A stretch of 12,673 nucleotides of DNA. It comes from a bacterium. Its GTDB lineage: Bacteria; Tectomicrobia; Entotheonellia; Entotheonellales; Entotheonellaceae. Under the pieces are notes generated by a model. The model ran no database searches. It saw nothing but the letters and a program-made list of their open reading frames with translations, and had not been told where the DNA came from. The DNA lies in the NCBI GenBank assembly GCA_027294925.1, contig JAPULM010000421.1, positions 1 to 12,673 of the forward strand, written 5' to 3'. This document shows, in pieces, positions 7,017-12,673 of the stretch (positions are counted from its first letter, which is position 1; each line of letters starts with the position of its first letter). A program made the translations under genes and the position numbers.

Positions 7017-7601
7017 CTACGTTGCCGTCTCCGAAATTAACGGTACCCCCATAAATTCCGCCAGTCGCTTGGCGCGCTTGCGCAAAAAAAATTTTCGATT
7101 GCCGCTCAGCAAGGGGAATTTGGCCACCTCCCCGCTCGCCAAGCGATACGTCAAATTGACTTGATAGGCCTGTTTCCTACCAGCACCTGCCAGCACTTTA
7201 TCTTCTCCGAAGGATGTAACTTGCACGACCAAAAAGTCATCAAAAGTCCATTGGTCCCAGCCCTGATGTCGATATGGTTTCATGCGCACCGTCCGAGTGC
7301 GATTATCAAAACGAACTCGCCCACACAGCATTCGCAGCACCAGATAAGACACCAGTATGGTGGTCGGAATGGTAGACATAGCAAGACTCATGATGGGCAG
7401 GTGTTGAGCCAATAGCCCAGTGTACCAGACAATGCCCCATGCCAGCAGGGCAAGTAGAGCAAAGACACTCCCCAAGAGGCAAAATCCTTCGCCAGTTGGC
7501 GTCAATTCGAGGGTATGGCCATTTACCGATCGTAATGAATAGGTAATCGAAAAAAAACGTTTAGTTGACGAAATAGCTGGCGGGATTGTTGGGGGATGCA
7601 T
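7017..7601 (-). CDS. Two-helix membrane protein with cytoplasmic C-terminal domain, unknown function
   Basis: The product is 194 residues. After a short polar N-terminus come two hydrophobic helices, about residues 40-62 and 69-92, separated by a short loop (AQHLP). The remaining 100 residues are soluble and strand-rich: RVRFDNRTRTVRMKPY, then WDQWTFDDFLVVQV, then YQVNLTYRLASGE, ending in a basic helix RKRAKRLAEFMGVPL. The plan of two helices followed by a small beta domain resembles membrane-tethered PH-like proteins, but I do not recognise the family and claim no function. ATG 7601 is the only good start codon; no clear ribosome site precedes it, so the start is less certain than the frame. 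It faces the region downstream of the TPR gene and lies in the same direction as the 74-residue gene behind it, about 183 bases away. Confidence 0.72.
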   Translation of the reverse strand: MHPPTIPPAISSTKRFFSITYSLRSVNGHTLELTPTGEGFCLLGSVFALLALLAWGIVWYTGLLAQHLPIMSLAMSTIPTTILVSYLVLRMLCGRVRFDNRTRTVRMKPYRHQGWDQWTFDDFLVVQVTSFGEDKVLAGAGRKQAYQVNLTYRLASGEVAKFPLLSGNRKFFLRKRAKRLAEFMGVPLISETAT

Positions 7602-7784
7602 GGAAATCCCATCGTCAGCGCTGGCTGCGCCTGATGAAAATATACCGGGTGTTGTTTGTGCTCACGCCCCATTTCGGTAAAGGTGAGGGAAAACTTAATG
7701 GTCGTGACGGGCAGCACAACTAAAAAAGTGCGTTAATACGACACGGGGAGTCGTCGCACCGGCGGGGTAGGGGAAGTACAAGAC

Positions 7785-8009
7785 CTAGCGCCCCCGTTTA
7801 TCCCCGATCAGGCGTACCAAAATACGCTGCATTTCATCGACGCTCATATCAATATACTCAACGACACTACCGTACAACATCCCGGTTGGCACATCCCGGC
7901 CGTCACGCTCTTGCTGAAGTTCGTTGAGACAAAACAGGACAATGCGTTCACCACGCGTAAGCCCGTCTCGCACATCCGGCAAATCATCACCAGGATCACG
8001 ATTAAACAT
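7785..8009 (-). CDS. Small conserved-looking acidic/helical protein, 74 residues
   Basis: I chose ATG 8009 over the upstream in-frame ATG 8051 because GGAG lies 9 bases before it, while 8051 has no ribosome site. The product begins MFNRDPGDDLPDVRDGL and continues TRGERIVLFCLNELQQERDG. The second half, VPTGMLYGSVVEYIDMSVDEMQRILVRLIG, looks like two or three packed helices ending in a basic KRGR tail. It reads like a genuine small soluble protein: balanced charge, regular hydrophobic spacing, no low-complexity run. The sequence layout (helix, turn at DVPTGMLY, helix, MSVDEMQRIL) would suit a small winged-helix or adaptor fold, but no family is recognised and that idea is speculative. It is divergent from the LLM oxidoreductase, sharing a 179-base promoter region. 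Confidence 0.65.
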   Translation of the reverse strand: MFNRDPGDDLPDVRDGLTRGERIVLFCLNELQQERDGRDVPTGMLYGSVVEYIDMSVDEMQRILVRLIGDKRGR

Positions 8010-8052
8010 GAGGTTGTTCTCCAAACCACTATTCAATCTCAAGATAACCATG

Positions 8053-8076
8053 CACGACGTCGTAAATAGAGTCGTG
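8053..8076. promoter_or_regulatory. Inverted repeat / palindrome, possible operator
   Basis: ACGACGTCGT (8054-8063) is a perfect 10-base palindrome, and CACGAC (8053-8058) is also inverted as GTCGTG at 8071-8076. The site lies between the divergent small gene and the LLM gene, where a shared regulator could bind. No clear promoter pair was found next to it. Confidence 0.28.
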
Positions 8077-8188
8077 ACCTACGAAGGGATCCAGTTTAGA
8101 ATGAATAGAAAATAAATACCATGCGTACAAAGACCCAACGTGTTATTAGATGCTGACAAGCAAAACAGCCAGCCATAAGGGGAGCATG

Positions 8189-9130
8189 ATGTCGGTAGCA
8201 ATCGGATATGTACCAGGTGCATTTGGCCAAGGCGGCGACAATCCCAACTTTCTGCGCCGTCTTGTCGAAGTCGGGGATCAGTACGGGTATGACTCCATCT
8301 GGCTTAGTGACCGGATTGTCAGTCACCAGTTCAGCCTGGAGCCAATTGTGGCGCTGTCGATGGTAGCGGCTTATTCGGATCGCATGAAATTCGGCACTAG
8401 CGTTCTGGCCCTGCCGCTACGCAATCCGGTCGTCCTCGCCAAACAACTCGCTACGTTAGATTATTTATCGCAAGGCCGTTGCTTCCCTGCGGTTGGATTG
8501 GGACAGGAAGATCCGACAGAATACGAAGCCTGCGGGGTGCCAAAATCGGATCGCGCCCGCCGTACCGACGAAGCCATCGTGCTGATGCGGCGGCTGTGGG
8601 AAGAAGATTGTGTGACGCATGAGGGTGAGTTCTTTACCTGCCATGACGTCAGCATCACGCCTAAGCCGGTTTTCCAACCGTCGCCGCCGATCTGGATTGG
8701 TGGCCATAGCGCGGCAGCGGCTCGAGGGGTTGGGCGGGTTGGGGATGGCTGGCTGGTCTCCCGCGCCACCCCGGAAAATATACGCGTCGGCAGGGAAATC
8801 GTGTTTGCAACCGCAGATAAGTATAACCGAACCATCGAAGACGATCACATTGGGGTCCTGCTAGGGTACTACCTGACGGACGGCGATGAGCAGCAGGCCA
8901 TCACCAAGGCTGAGCCCTATGTGACTCGACGCCGTTCGGATGCGCCCTTCACCGAATTCAGCGCCATCGGTTCAAGCCAGAAAATCGCCGATGTCATTCA
9001 GCAATACGTCGAGGCCGGTGCCTCAAAATTTGTGATGCGCCCACTATGCCCTGGCGATGAATCGATGGCGCAGCTTGAGCTGATGGGACAAGAGATCCTG
9101 CCACTGTTCCATCAAAAAGCAGGCGGATAG
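8189..9130 (+). CDS. LLM-class flavin/F420-dependent oxidoreductase
   Basis: This 313-residue protein has the length and plan of the luciferase-like monooxygenase TIM-barrel family, whose members use reduced FMN or F420 to oxidise or reduce small molecules in the cytoplasm. Signs are the N-terminal strand IGYVP, YDSIWLSDRIV at about 34-44, GTSVLALPLRNPVVLAKQ at 69-86, DYLSQGR at 91-97, and ACGVPKSDRARRTDEA, then LWEE and HEGEFF. The ITPKPVFQPSPPIWIGG run at 156-172 and RVGDGWLVS typify the F420-type subgroup, but cofactor choice cannot be fixed from this alone. ATG 8189 is preferred; AAGGGGAG at 8177-8184 sits just upstream. ATG 8186 is too close to it and ATG 8150 has no ribosome site. It is apparently a single-gene unit. 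The substrate is unknown; family III CoA-transferases and MFS carriers often accompany such enzymes in catabolic regions. Confidence 0.9.
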   Translation: MSVAIGYVPGAFGQGGDNPNFLRRLVEVGDQYGYDSIWLSDRIVSHQFSLEPIVALSMVAAYSDRMKFGTSVLALPLRNPVVLAKQLATLDYLSQGRCFPAVGLGQEDPTEYEACGVPKSDRARRTDEAIVLMRRLWEEDCVTHEGEFFTCHDVSITPKPVFQPSPPIWIGGHSAAAARGVGRVGDGWLVSRATPENIRVGREIVFATADKYNRTIEDDHIGVLLGYYLTDGDEQQAITKAEPYVTRRRSDAPFTEFSAIGSSQKIADVIQQYVEAGASKFVMRPLCPGDESMAQLELMGQEILPLFHQKAGG

Positions 9131-9468
9131 ACGCGTGTCATCAACATCCTTTACGACGCTGTATGCCGTAGGGCAACCGTCAGCACGGCGCGACCAACAA
9201 AAGCAGCAGCGCGTCCGGCATGGCCATTACCACACCAAGAGCAGGAGAGCCGCGGCAGCAATAATATATCCGCCTCCGTTGACGCGACCCTCCTACAACG
9301 GCAACCGCTGCACCAAGACAATAGCAACTCATGGTAAGACTGCCACAGATGTCGCTGTGTGCAAGCAGAATATTGCCTGCTTGATAGGCGCCCAAGATCA
9401 CCTCACTTAAATATGTTATGGTAGTAACCCGGATCTGCGTTGCGGGTTGGCTCACAAACGGAAACGAG
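9131..9468. other. Gap without a convincing gene
   Basis: About 340 bases lie between the LLM and MFS genes. Open frames exist on both strands (9135-9410 plus; 9180-9476 minus), but neither has a ribosome site or recognisable motif. The minus-strand frame is hydrophobic mainly because of GCAGCAG-type runs on the plus strand. Decay of an older membrane-protein gene is possible but not shown. The MFS leader lies at the right end. Confidence 0.5.
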
Positions 9469-10770
9469 ATGGACACCTCACGCCATATGCGCCTCGCGCA
9501 GCGCCTACCGTTCTATTACGGATGGGTCGTCTTTTCAATTGTGGTGAGCACCAGCTGCACCTCTCGCCCCCTCATGTCGGTAGCGGTGCTATCAGTCTTT
9601 GTCGTTCCGATGACGGAAGCCTTTGGCTGGTCGCGCGGCTTATTCGCCGGCGCCGTAAGTCTGGGCGGCATCTGTGCCGTTTTTATCTCACCATACGTTG
9701 GCCGCCTGGTGGACAAATACGGCGCCGGCGTGATGATCGGCGCTACCTCAGCAGTAGCCGGCATATGTGCAATGGGCCTGGCGGTCATTCGGCATGCCTG
9801 GGGCTTCTATGCCTTGTACGTGCCGGGTCGCATGGTCTTTGCCAGTCCACTGGAGCTGGCCACATCGACAGCCATAAGCAACTGGTTTCTACGGCGGCGC
9901 GCCATGGTGCTGGCCTTATTCGGGATGTCTCAGGGCATCGGACTAGCACTGATGCCCATGGCAGCTCAATGGCTCATCACCGTTTCCGGCTGGCGAGTGG
10001 CGTGGACCACGCTCGGGCTTTATACGCTTGCGGCCGGCATCATGCCCGCCCTACTCTTTATGGTACGCCGTCCCGAAGACATGGGCCTGGAACTCGACCC
10101 TGCCCCGTCATATGCGGCAACAACGGCGCCCGGGCCTTCACCGCGTTTCGCCACGGCCGTAACTGAAGCGGTCGAGGCAGAGCGTCATTATACCCTGCAG
10201 CAGGCGCTGAAAACCCGTGCATTCTGGGTTCTGGGCGGTTTCTCGGCCGTCGGTTTTATGGCGCAAGCCGGCGTTAGCTTGCACCATGTCTCACACTACA
10301 TCAACAACGGGTTGTACGGGCCATCGGCAGCGATTATGGCCAGTGTCTTTGCCTTCGTCCAAGCGCCGGCAGGGTTCATGTGGTCGGGTCTCACACGTGA
10401 CATTCCGGTCCGCTGGGCCTTGGCCTTAGCCGGATTTTTCGTCGCCATGGGCGCCGCAGGGACAGCCTTCTCCGCCTCGGTTTTAAATGGTGCGATATCA
10501 GCCAGCTTCCTCGGCATCGGCGTTAGCGGATTACACCTGCTGCTGCGCCTGGCATGGGCCGACTACTATGGCCGCCTCCATCTGGGCGCCATCCGCGGCG
10601 CCACACTGCCAATACAAATTGGCGGACAGGCGATAGGCCCGATTGCGGCGGGCGCAGTGTTTGATTATACCGGCGGCTATCTCGCCGCTTTTTTATTTTT
10701 CGCCATTGTCGTGGCAATCGGCAGTCTTGTGATCCTGACAGCGGTTCCGCCTGATGCAGAACCCGCCTAG
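9469..10770 (+). CDS. MFS transporter (OFA / monocarboxylate-like)
   Basis: The product is 433 residues, typical for a 12-helix major facilitator. The first helix follows FYYGWVVFSIVV (15-26). Loop 2-3 carries the MFS motif A as GRLVDKYG (78-85). NWFLRRRAMVLALFGMSQG (138-156) marks helix 5, and RRPEDMGLE (200-208) opens the central cytoplasmic loop, which runs to about 250. The second half contains DYYGRLHLGAIRG (365-377), a pattern shared by MFS carriers annotated as oxalate/formate or monocarboxylate transporters. Such carriers move organic anions with protons or by exchange across the inner membrane. The start is ATG 9469 with a modest GGAAA site 5 bases upstream; the frame is open to ATG 9418, but that start lacks a site. 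The stop codon overlaps the stop of the opposing Ig-domain fragment by three bases. The true substrate is unknown. Confidence 0.88.
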   Translation: MDTSRHMRLAQRLPFYYGWVVFSIVVSTSCTSRPLMSVAVLSVFVVPMTEAFGWSRGLFAGAVSLGGICAVFISPYVGRLVDKYGAGVMIGATSAVAGICAMGLAVIRHAWGFYALYVPGRMVFASPLELATSTAISNWFLRRRAMVLALFGMSQGIGLALMPMAAQWLITVSGWRVAWTTLGLYTLAAGIMPALLFMVRRPEDMGLELDPAPSYAATTAPGPSPRFATAVTEAVEAERHYTLQQALKTRAFWVLGGFSAVGFMAQAGVSLHHVSHYINNGLYGPSAAIMASVFAFVQAPAGFMWSGLTRDIPVRWALALAGFFVAMGAAGTAFSASVLNGAISASFLGIGVSGLHLLLRLAWADYYGRLHLGAIRGATLPIQIGGQAIGPIAAGAVFDYTGGYLAAFLFFAIVVAIGSLVILTAVPPDAEPA

Positions 10771-10976
10771 CAGAACATCAGGAACGTTGATGATCGGGTT
10801 TTAAAGGCAAGTCTATACGGCTCACTGGGATTCCCTGCCTTGTCCTTAAAATTCTTAAAACTGCTGGAGTTAATCCAAACAATATATTCCGTATTGGGTT
10901 CTAACTCAACCGGTAGGACATTCTTGGTAAGGTTCTCTTCATATCTCGCCTGCCCTTCATATTCAAGAGATATCAT
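10767..10976 (-). pseudogene. Remnant of a bacterial Ig-like (Big_5/SbsA-type) domain
   Basis: The minus strand encodes 69 residues that match the C-terminal half of a bacterial Ig-like domain. VLPVELEPNTEYIVWINSS is followed by FKNFKDKAGNPSEPYRLAFKTR, the usual '(L)xPxTxYxxxI...xxDxxGNP...F.T' pattern. Such domains normally sit inside large secreted or surface proteins, so a free 69-residue form would lack its first strands. In the same frame a TAG stop lies only three codons before the ATG, and no ribosome site is seen. Upstream in that frame a further open stretch (10983-11174) shows no clear Ig pattern. Base composition is more AT-rich than in the neighbouring MFS gene. Best read as a broken leftover of a larger gene, but expression as a small protein is not excluded. 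The domain match is fairly firm; pseudogene status is inferred. Confidence 0.6.
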
Positions 10977-11252
10977 TGGCCACTAACCCAGCCTTTGCCT
11001 GCCTTCTACATTGTAAAGTAATGACTCTTTACAACTCGATATCTTGTCGGATGAATTCCTTAGCAAGTGAATCAGGCGTTGACTTGCAACGATCGGCAAC
11101 AGGAAACGGGTCTCGCCCATTGCACCATACTGAGCCTCTATGTTACAGTGAAAAACATTCGCTAATTGCCGCACCCCTTGCAGCTTTGAGGCAACACCTC
11201 CGTGTCACTGCCTCGCTGCACAACGACCCCCATATTGTACGGACAGAGGTTT
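10977..11252. other. Leader/intergenic region before srkA
   Basis: This stretch has no convincing gene. Possible -35 boxes occur (TTGACT near 11079), but none has a fitting -10, so no promoter is called. Short open frames on both strands lack ribosome sites. The left end may carry decayed sequence of the Ig-domain gene. Confidence 0.45.
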
Positions 11253-12305
11253 ATGACGCAAAAGCAATCCACCACCTATAGTCAAGTATGGGGAAAGGAA
11301 ACACAGTTTTTCTTTGCTTTGACGCCTGATAAGATTCTGGATGCGGTTGAGGCTGCCGGGATTCGATGCAGCGGTCGGGTGCTGCCGCTCAATAGCCTTG
11401 AGAACCGTGTCTATGAGGTAGAAATTGAGGTCGATGATCCGTCGATGCTGCAAACGCCCAGTGAGCGTTTTCGCATTGCCAAGTTTTATCGCCCTGGGCG
11501 CTGGACGCCTGAACAGATTTTAGAAGAACACCAGTTCCTTGCTGACCTCGTCGAGGACGAAATACCTGCCGTCGCTCCCATTCCGTTTCCTGACGGCTCG
11601 ACGTTGCGACAAAGTGTAGAAACGGGTATCTGGTTCTGCCTTTTTCCCAAGATCGGTGGGCGCGCCATACACGAACTGGACCATGCTCAGTTGGCCCAGA
11701 TAGGCCGCCTGCTGGCCCGTCTTCATAATGTCGGCGCCGTCCGCCAGGTCCAACACCGTACCCGGCTGACGCCAAGCTCATACGGCCTCAACAACCTTCA
11801 GGTATGTCTTGCTGAGGAAATCATCCCTAGCCATTTAGCCAGGCCGTATGAGGAACTCGTTAGGCGCATCGTTGACATCATCTCCCCCTGGTTTGAGAAA
11901 GCCCCCTATCAACGCATTCATGGCGACTGTCACAATGGCAACTTGCTGTGGGGCTCTAGTGGACCTTTTCTCGTCGACTTCGATGACATGGTCATCGGGC
12001 CTCCGGTACAAGATATTTGGTTACTCCTTCCCGGGCGCGACGATGACACCCTTCGGCAACGCCGGGTCCTACTGGAAGGATACGAACAGATGGGATCCTT
12101 CGACCACTCGACCATAAGGCTAATCGAGCCGCTAAGAACGCTGCGCATGATCCACTTTGCCACCTGGATTGGCAAACGCCTTCGCGATCCTGCTTTCCCG
12201 CATGCGTTTCCCGACTACGGAACAGACCGTTACTGGCAAGAGCTGATCCAGGATTTGCACGAACAGTTGGAGCTTATTACAACGGCCGATACAGAGCTTT
12301 ACTGA
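11253..12305 (+). CDS. srkA: Stress response serine/threonine kinase SrkA (YihE)
   Basis: This 350-residue protein matches E. coli SrkA (YihE, 328 residues) along its whole length. SrkA is a cytoplasmic Ser/Thr kinase of the aminoglycoside-phosphotransferase (APH/ChoK) fold that lowers stress-induced death, in part by opposing MazEF-type toxicity. Shared stretches include LPLNSLENRVYEVE (44-57), AKFYRPGRWTPEQILEEHQF (76-95), FPKIGGRA, and the catalytic loop HGDCHNGNLLW (223-233). The metal-binding DFDD lies at 242-245, within FLVDFDDMVIGPPVQDIWLLL. IEPLRTLRMI and the DPAFPHAFPDYG segment near 312-323 also match. It has about 16 extra N-terminal residues compared with E. coli. ATG 11253 is chosen; AGAGG lies close upstream (11245-11249), and GTG 11202 would be an alternative without a site. 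E. coli yihE is next to dsbA; here no dsbA is present. A strong hairpin follows the stop. Confidence 0.93.
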   Translation: MTQKQSTTYSQVWGKETQFFFALTPDKILDAVEAAGIRCSGRVLPLNSLENRVYEVEIEVDDPSMLQTPSERFRIAKFYRPGRWTPEQILEEHQFLADLVEDEIPAVAPIPFPDGSTLRQSVETGIWFCLFPKIGGRAIHELDHAQLAQIGRLLARLHNVGAVRQVQHRTRLTPSSYGLNNLQVCLAEEIIPSHLARPYEELVRRIVDIISPWFEKAPYQRIHGDCHNGNLLWGSSGPFLVDFDDMVIGPPVQDIWLLLPGRDDDTLRQRRVLLEGYEQMGSFDHSTIRLIEPLRTLRMIHFATWIGKRLRDPAFPHAFPDYGTDRYWQELIQDLHEQLELITTADTELY

Positions 12306-12309
12306 GATT

Positions 12310-12338
12310 GACTGGCTTCATATAAGTTGAAGCCAGTC
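12310..12338 (+). terminator. Hairpin after srkA
   Basis: GACTGGCTTCA and TGAAGCCAGTC form a perfect 11-bp stem with a 7-base loop, starting 5 bases after the srkA stop. No T-tract follows on either side, so it is either a weak intrinsic terminator or an RNA 3'-end stabiliser. Confidence 0.6.
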
Positions 12339-12455
12339 TGCAAGTCATCCACGACCTCCGCCATGTCTCGCACGTCTGTGCCCTGATCGACTTGCTTTAT
12401 GCTGCCGCGTGATCCACCTCCTAACAGCCTTCGCGAACAACCATTGCAGGCAGTG

Positions 12456-12461
12456 TATAAT
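12456..12461 (+). promoter_or_regulatory. Candidate -10 box of the CoA-transferase gene
   Basis: A perfect TATAAT lies about 52 bases before the ATG and would place the start of transcription near 12468. No good -35 box is visible at 16-18 bases, so an activator or an alternative arrangement may be needed. Confidence 0.38.
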
Positions 12462-12513
12462 GCACGCCCCCCAACTTCATGTTTTAACCAGAGCCTGACA
12501 ATAGGAGATTGAT

Positions 12514-12673
12514 ATGACTGGACCCCTTGCAGAACTGAGGATATTGGACTTATCGAAAACATTGGCTGGCCCATTTTGCACCATGAATCTGGGCGATATG
12601 GGAGCCGATGTGATCAAAGTCGAAGAACCCACAATTGGGGACGAGGTGGTCGCCACACTGGGAGGGGCAATCA
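12514..12673 (+). CDS. CoA-transferase family III (CaiB/BaiF), N-terminal fragment
   Basis: The first 53 codons run to the window edge. They read [20 protein letters not shown], then [19 protein letters not shown], the standard opening of class III CoA-transferases. In these enzymes the N-terminal Rossmann-like half carries 'LxxLRVLDLSxxxAGPxxxxxLGDxGAEVIKVE' and binds CoA. Family members move CoA between organic acids (formyl-CoA:oxalate, carnitine, succinyl-CoA-dependent types) in the cytoplasm. The catalytic Asp, near residue 170 in the family, lies beyond the edge, so activity and substrate cannot be judged. AGGAG at 12503-12507, 6 bases upstream, fixes the start. A hairpin and a TATAAT separate it from srkA, so it probably begins its own unit. 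Family call strong even from this short piece. Confidence 0.9.
   Translation, partial: MTGPLAELRILDLSKTLAGPFCTMNLGDMGADVIKVEEPTIGDEVVATLGGAI

Noticed and set aside
9135..9410. Plus-strand 91-codon frame after the LLM gene
   Set aside because: Low-complexity Arg/Gln/Thr-rich translation, no ribosome site, no family-like pattern.
9180..9476. Minus-strand 98-codon frame, hydrophobic and Cys-rich
   Set aside because: It has no ribosome site or motif, crosses the MFS start, and contains a CC/RRR pattern that looks like the complement of repetitive GCAGCAG sequence.
11389..11781. Minus-strand 130-codon frame
   Set aside because: It is antisense to the well-conserved srkA gene and its translation is rich in Gly/Arg without motifs.
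12299..12574. Minus-strand 91-codon frame over the srkA/CoA-transferase gap
   Set aside because: It overlaps the strong CoA-transferase start and the srkA hairpin and has no family-like pattern.

Overview
The window is a moderately GC-rich bacterial chromosome segment with ordinary Shine-Dalgarno starts. Its families (FbpB-like iron permease, HAE-1 RND pump, SrkA kinase, class II aldolase, LLM flavin oxidoreductase, family III CoA-transferase) point to a proteobacterium or a near relative. The full-length match to the E. coli SrkA family leans gammaproteobacterial. This placement is an inference; no rRNA or marker gene is present. No phage, transposase, tRNA, rRNA or CRISPR array was seen.

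Layout. 1-452: C-terminal end of an Fe(III) ABC permease. About 580-3822: a solitary RND efflux pump with its own probable extended -10 promoter. 3858-4550 (minus): a class II aldolase-type zinc enzyme, tail-to-tail with the pump. 4551-5039: a divergent, partly very AT-rich regulatory region. 5040-6557: an exported protein made of ten uninterrupted 42-residue TPR units. 6558-7016: two hairpins and a possible 55-codon gene. 7017-7601 (minus): a two-helix membrane protein of unknown function. 7785-8009 (minus): a 74-residue unknown protein. 8189-9130: an LLM flavin/F420 oxidoreductase. 9131-9468: no convincing gene. 9469-10770: an MFS transporter. 10767-10976 (minus): a stranded piece of a bacterial Ig-like domain. 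10977-11252: non-coding. 11253-12305: srkA, ending in a strong hairpin. 12514 to the edge: the start of a CaiB/BaiF CoA-transferase.

The genes do not form one pathway. Nearly every gene has its own upstream gap, strands alternate, and no long operon is visible. The LLM oxidoreductase, MFS carrier and CoA-transferase would suit uptake and breakdown of small organic acids, but they are not contiguous, so a link is speculative. The most distinctive items are the perfectly phased TPR array, the RND pump with an altered proton-relay residue and no adaptor gene beside it, the Ig-domain remnant, and the two small unknown genes. I found no clear evidence of a wholly new multi-gene system.
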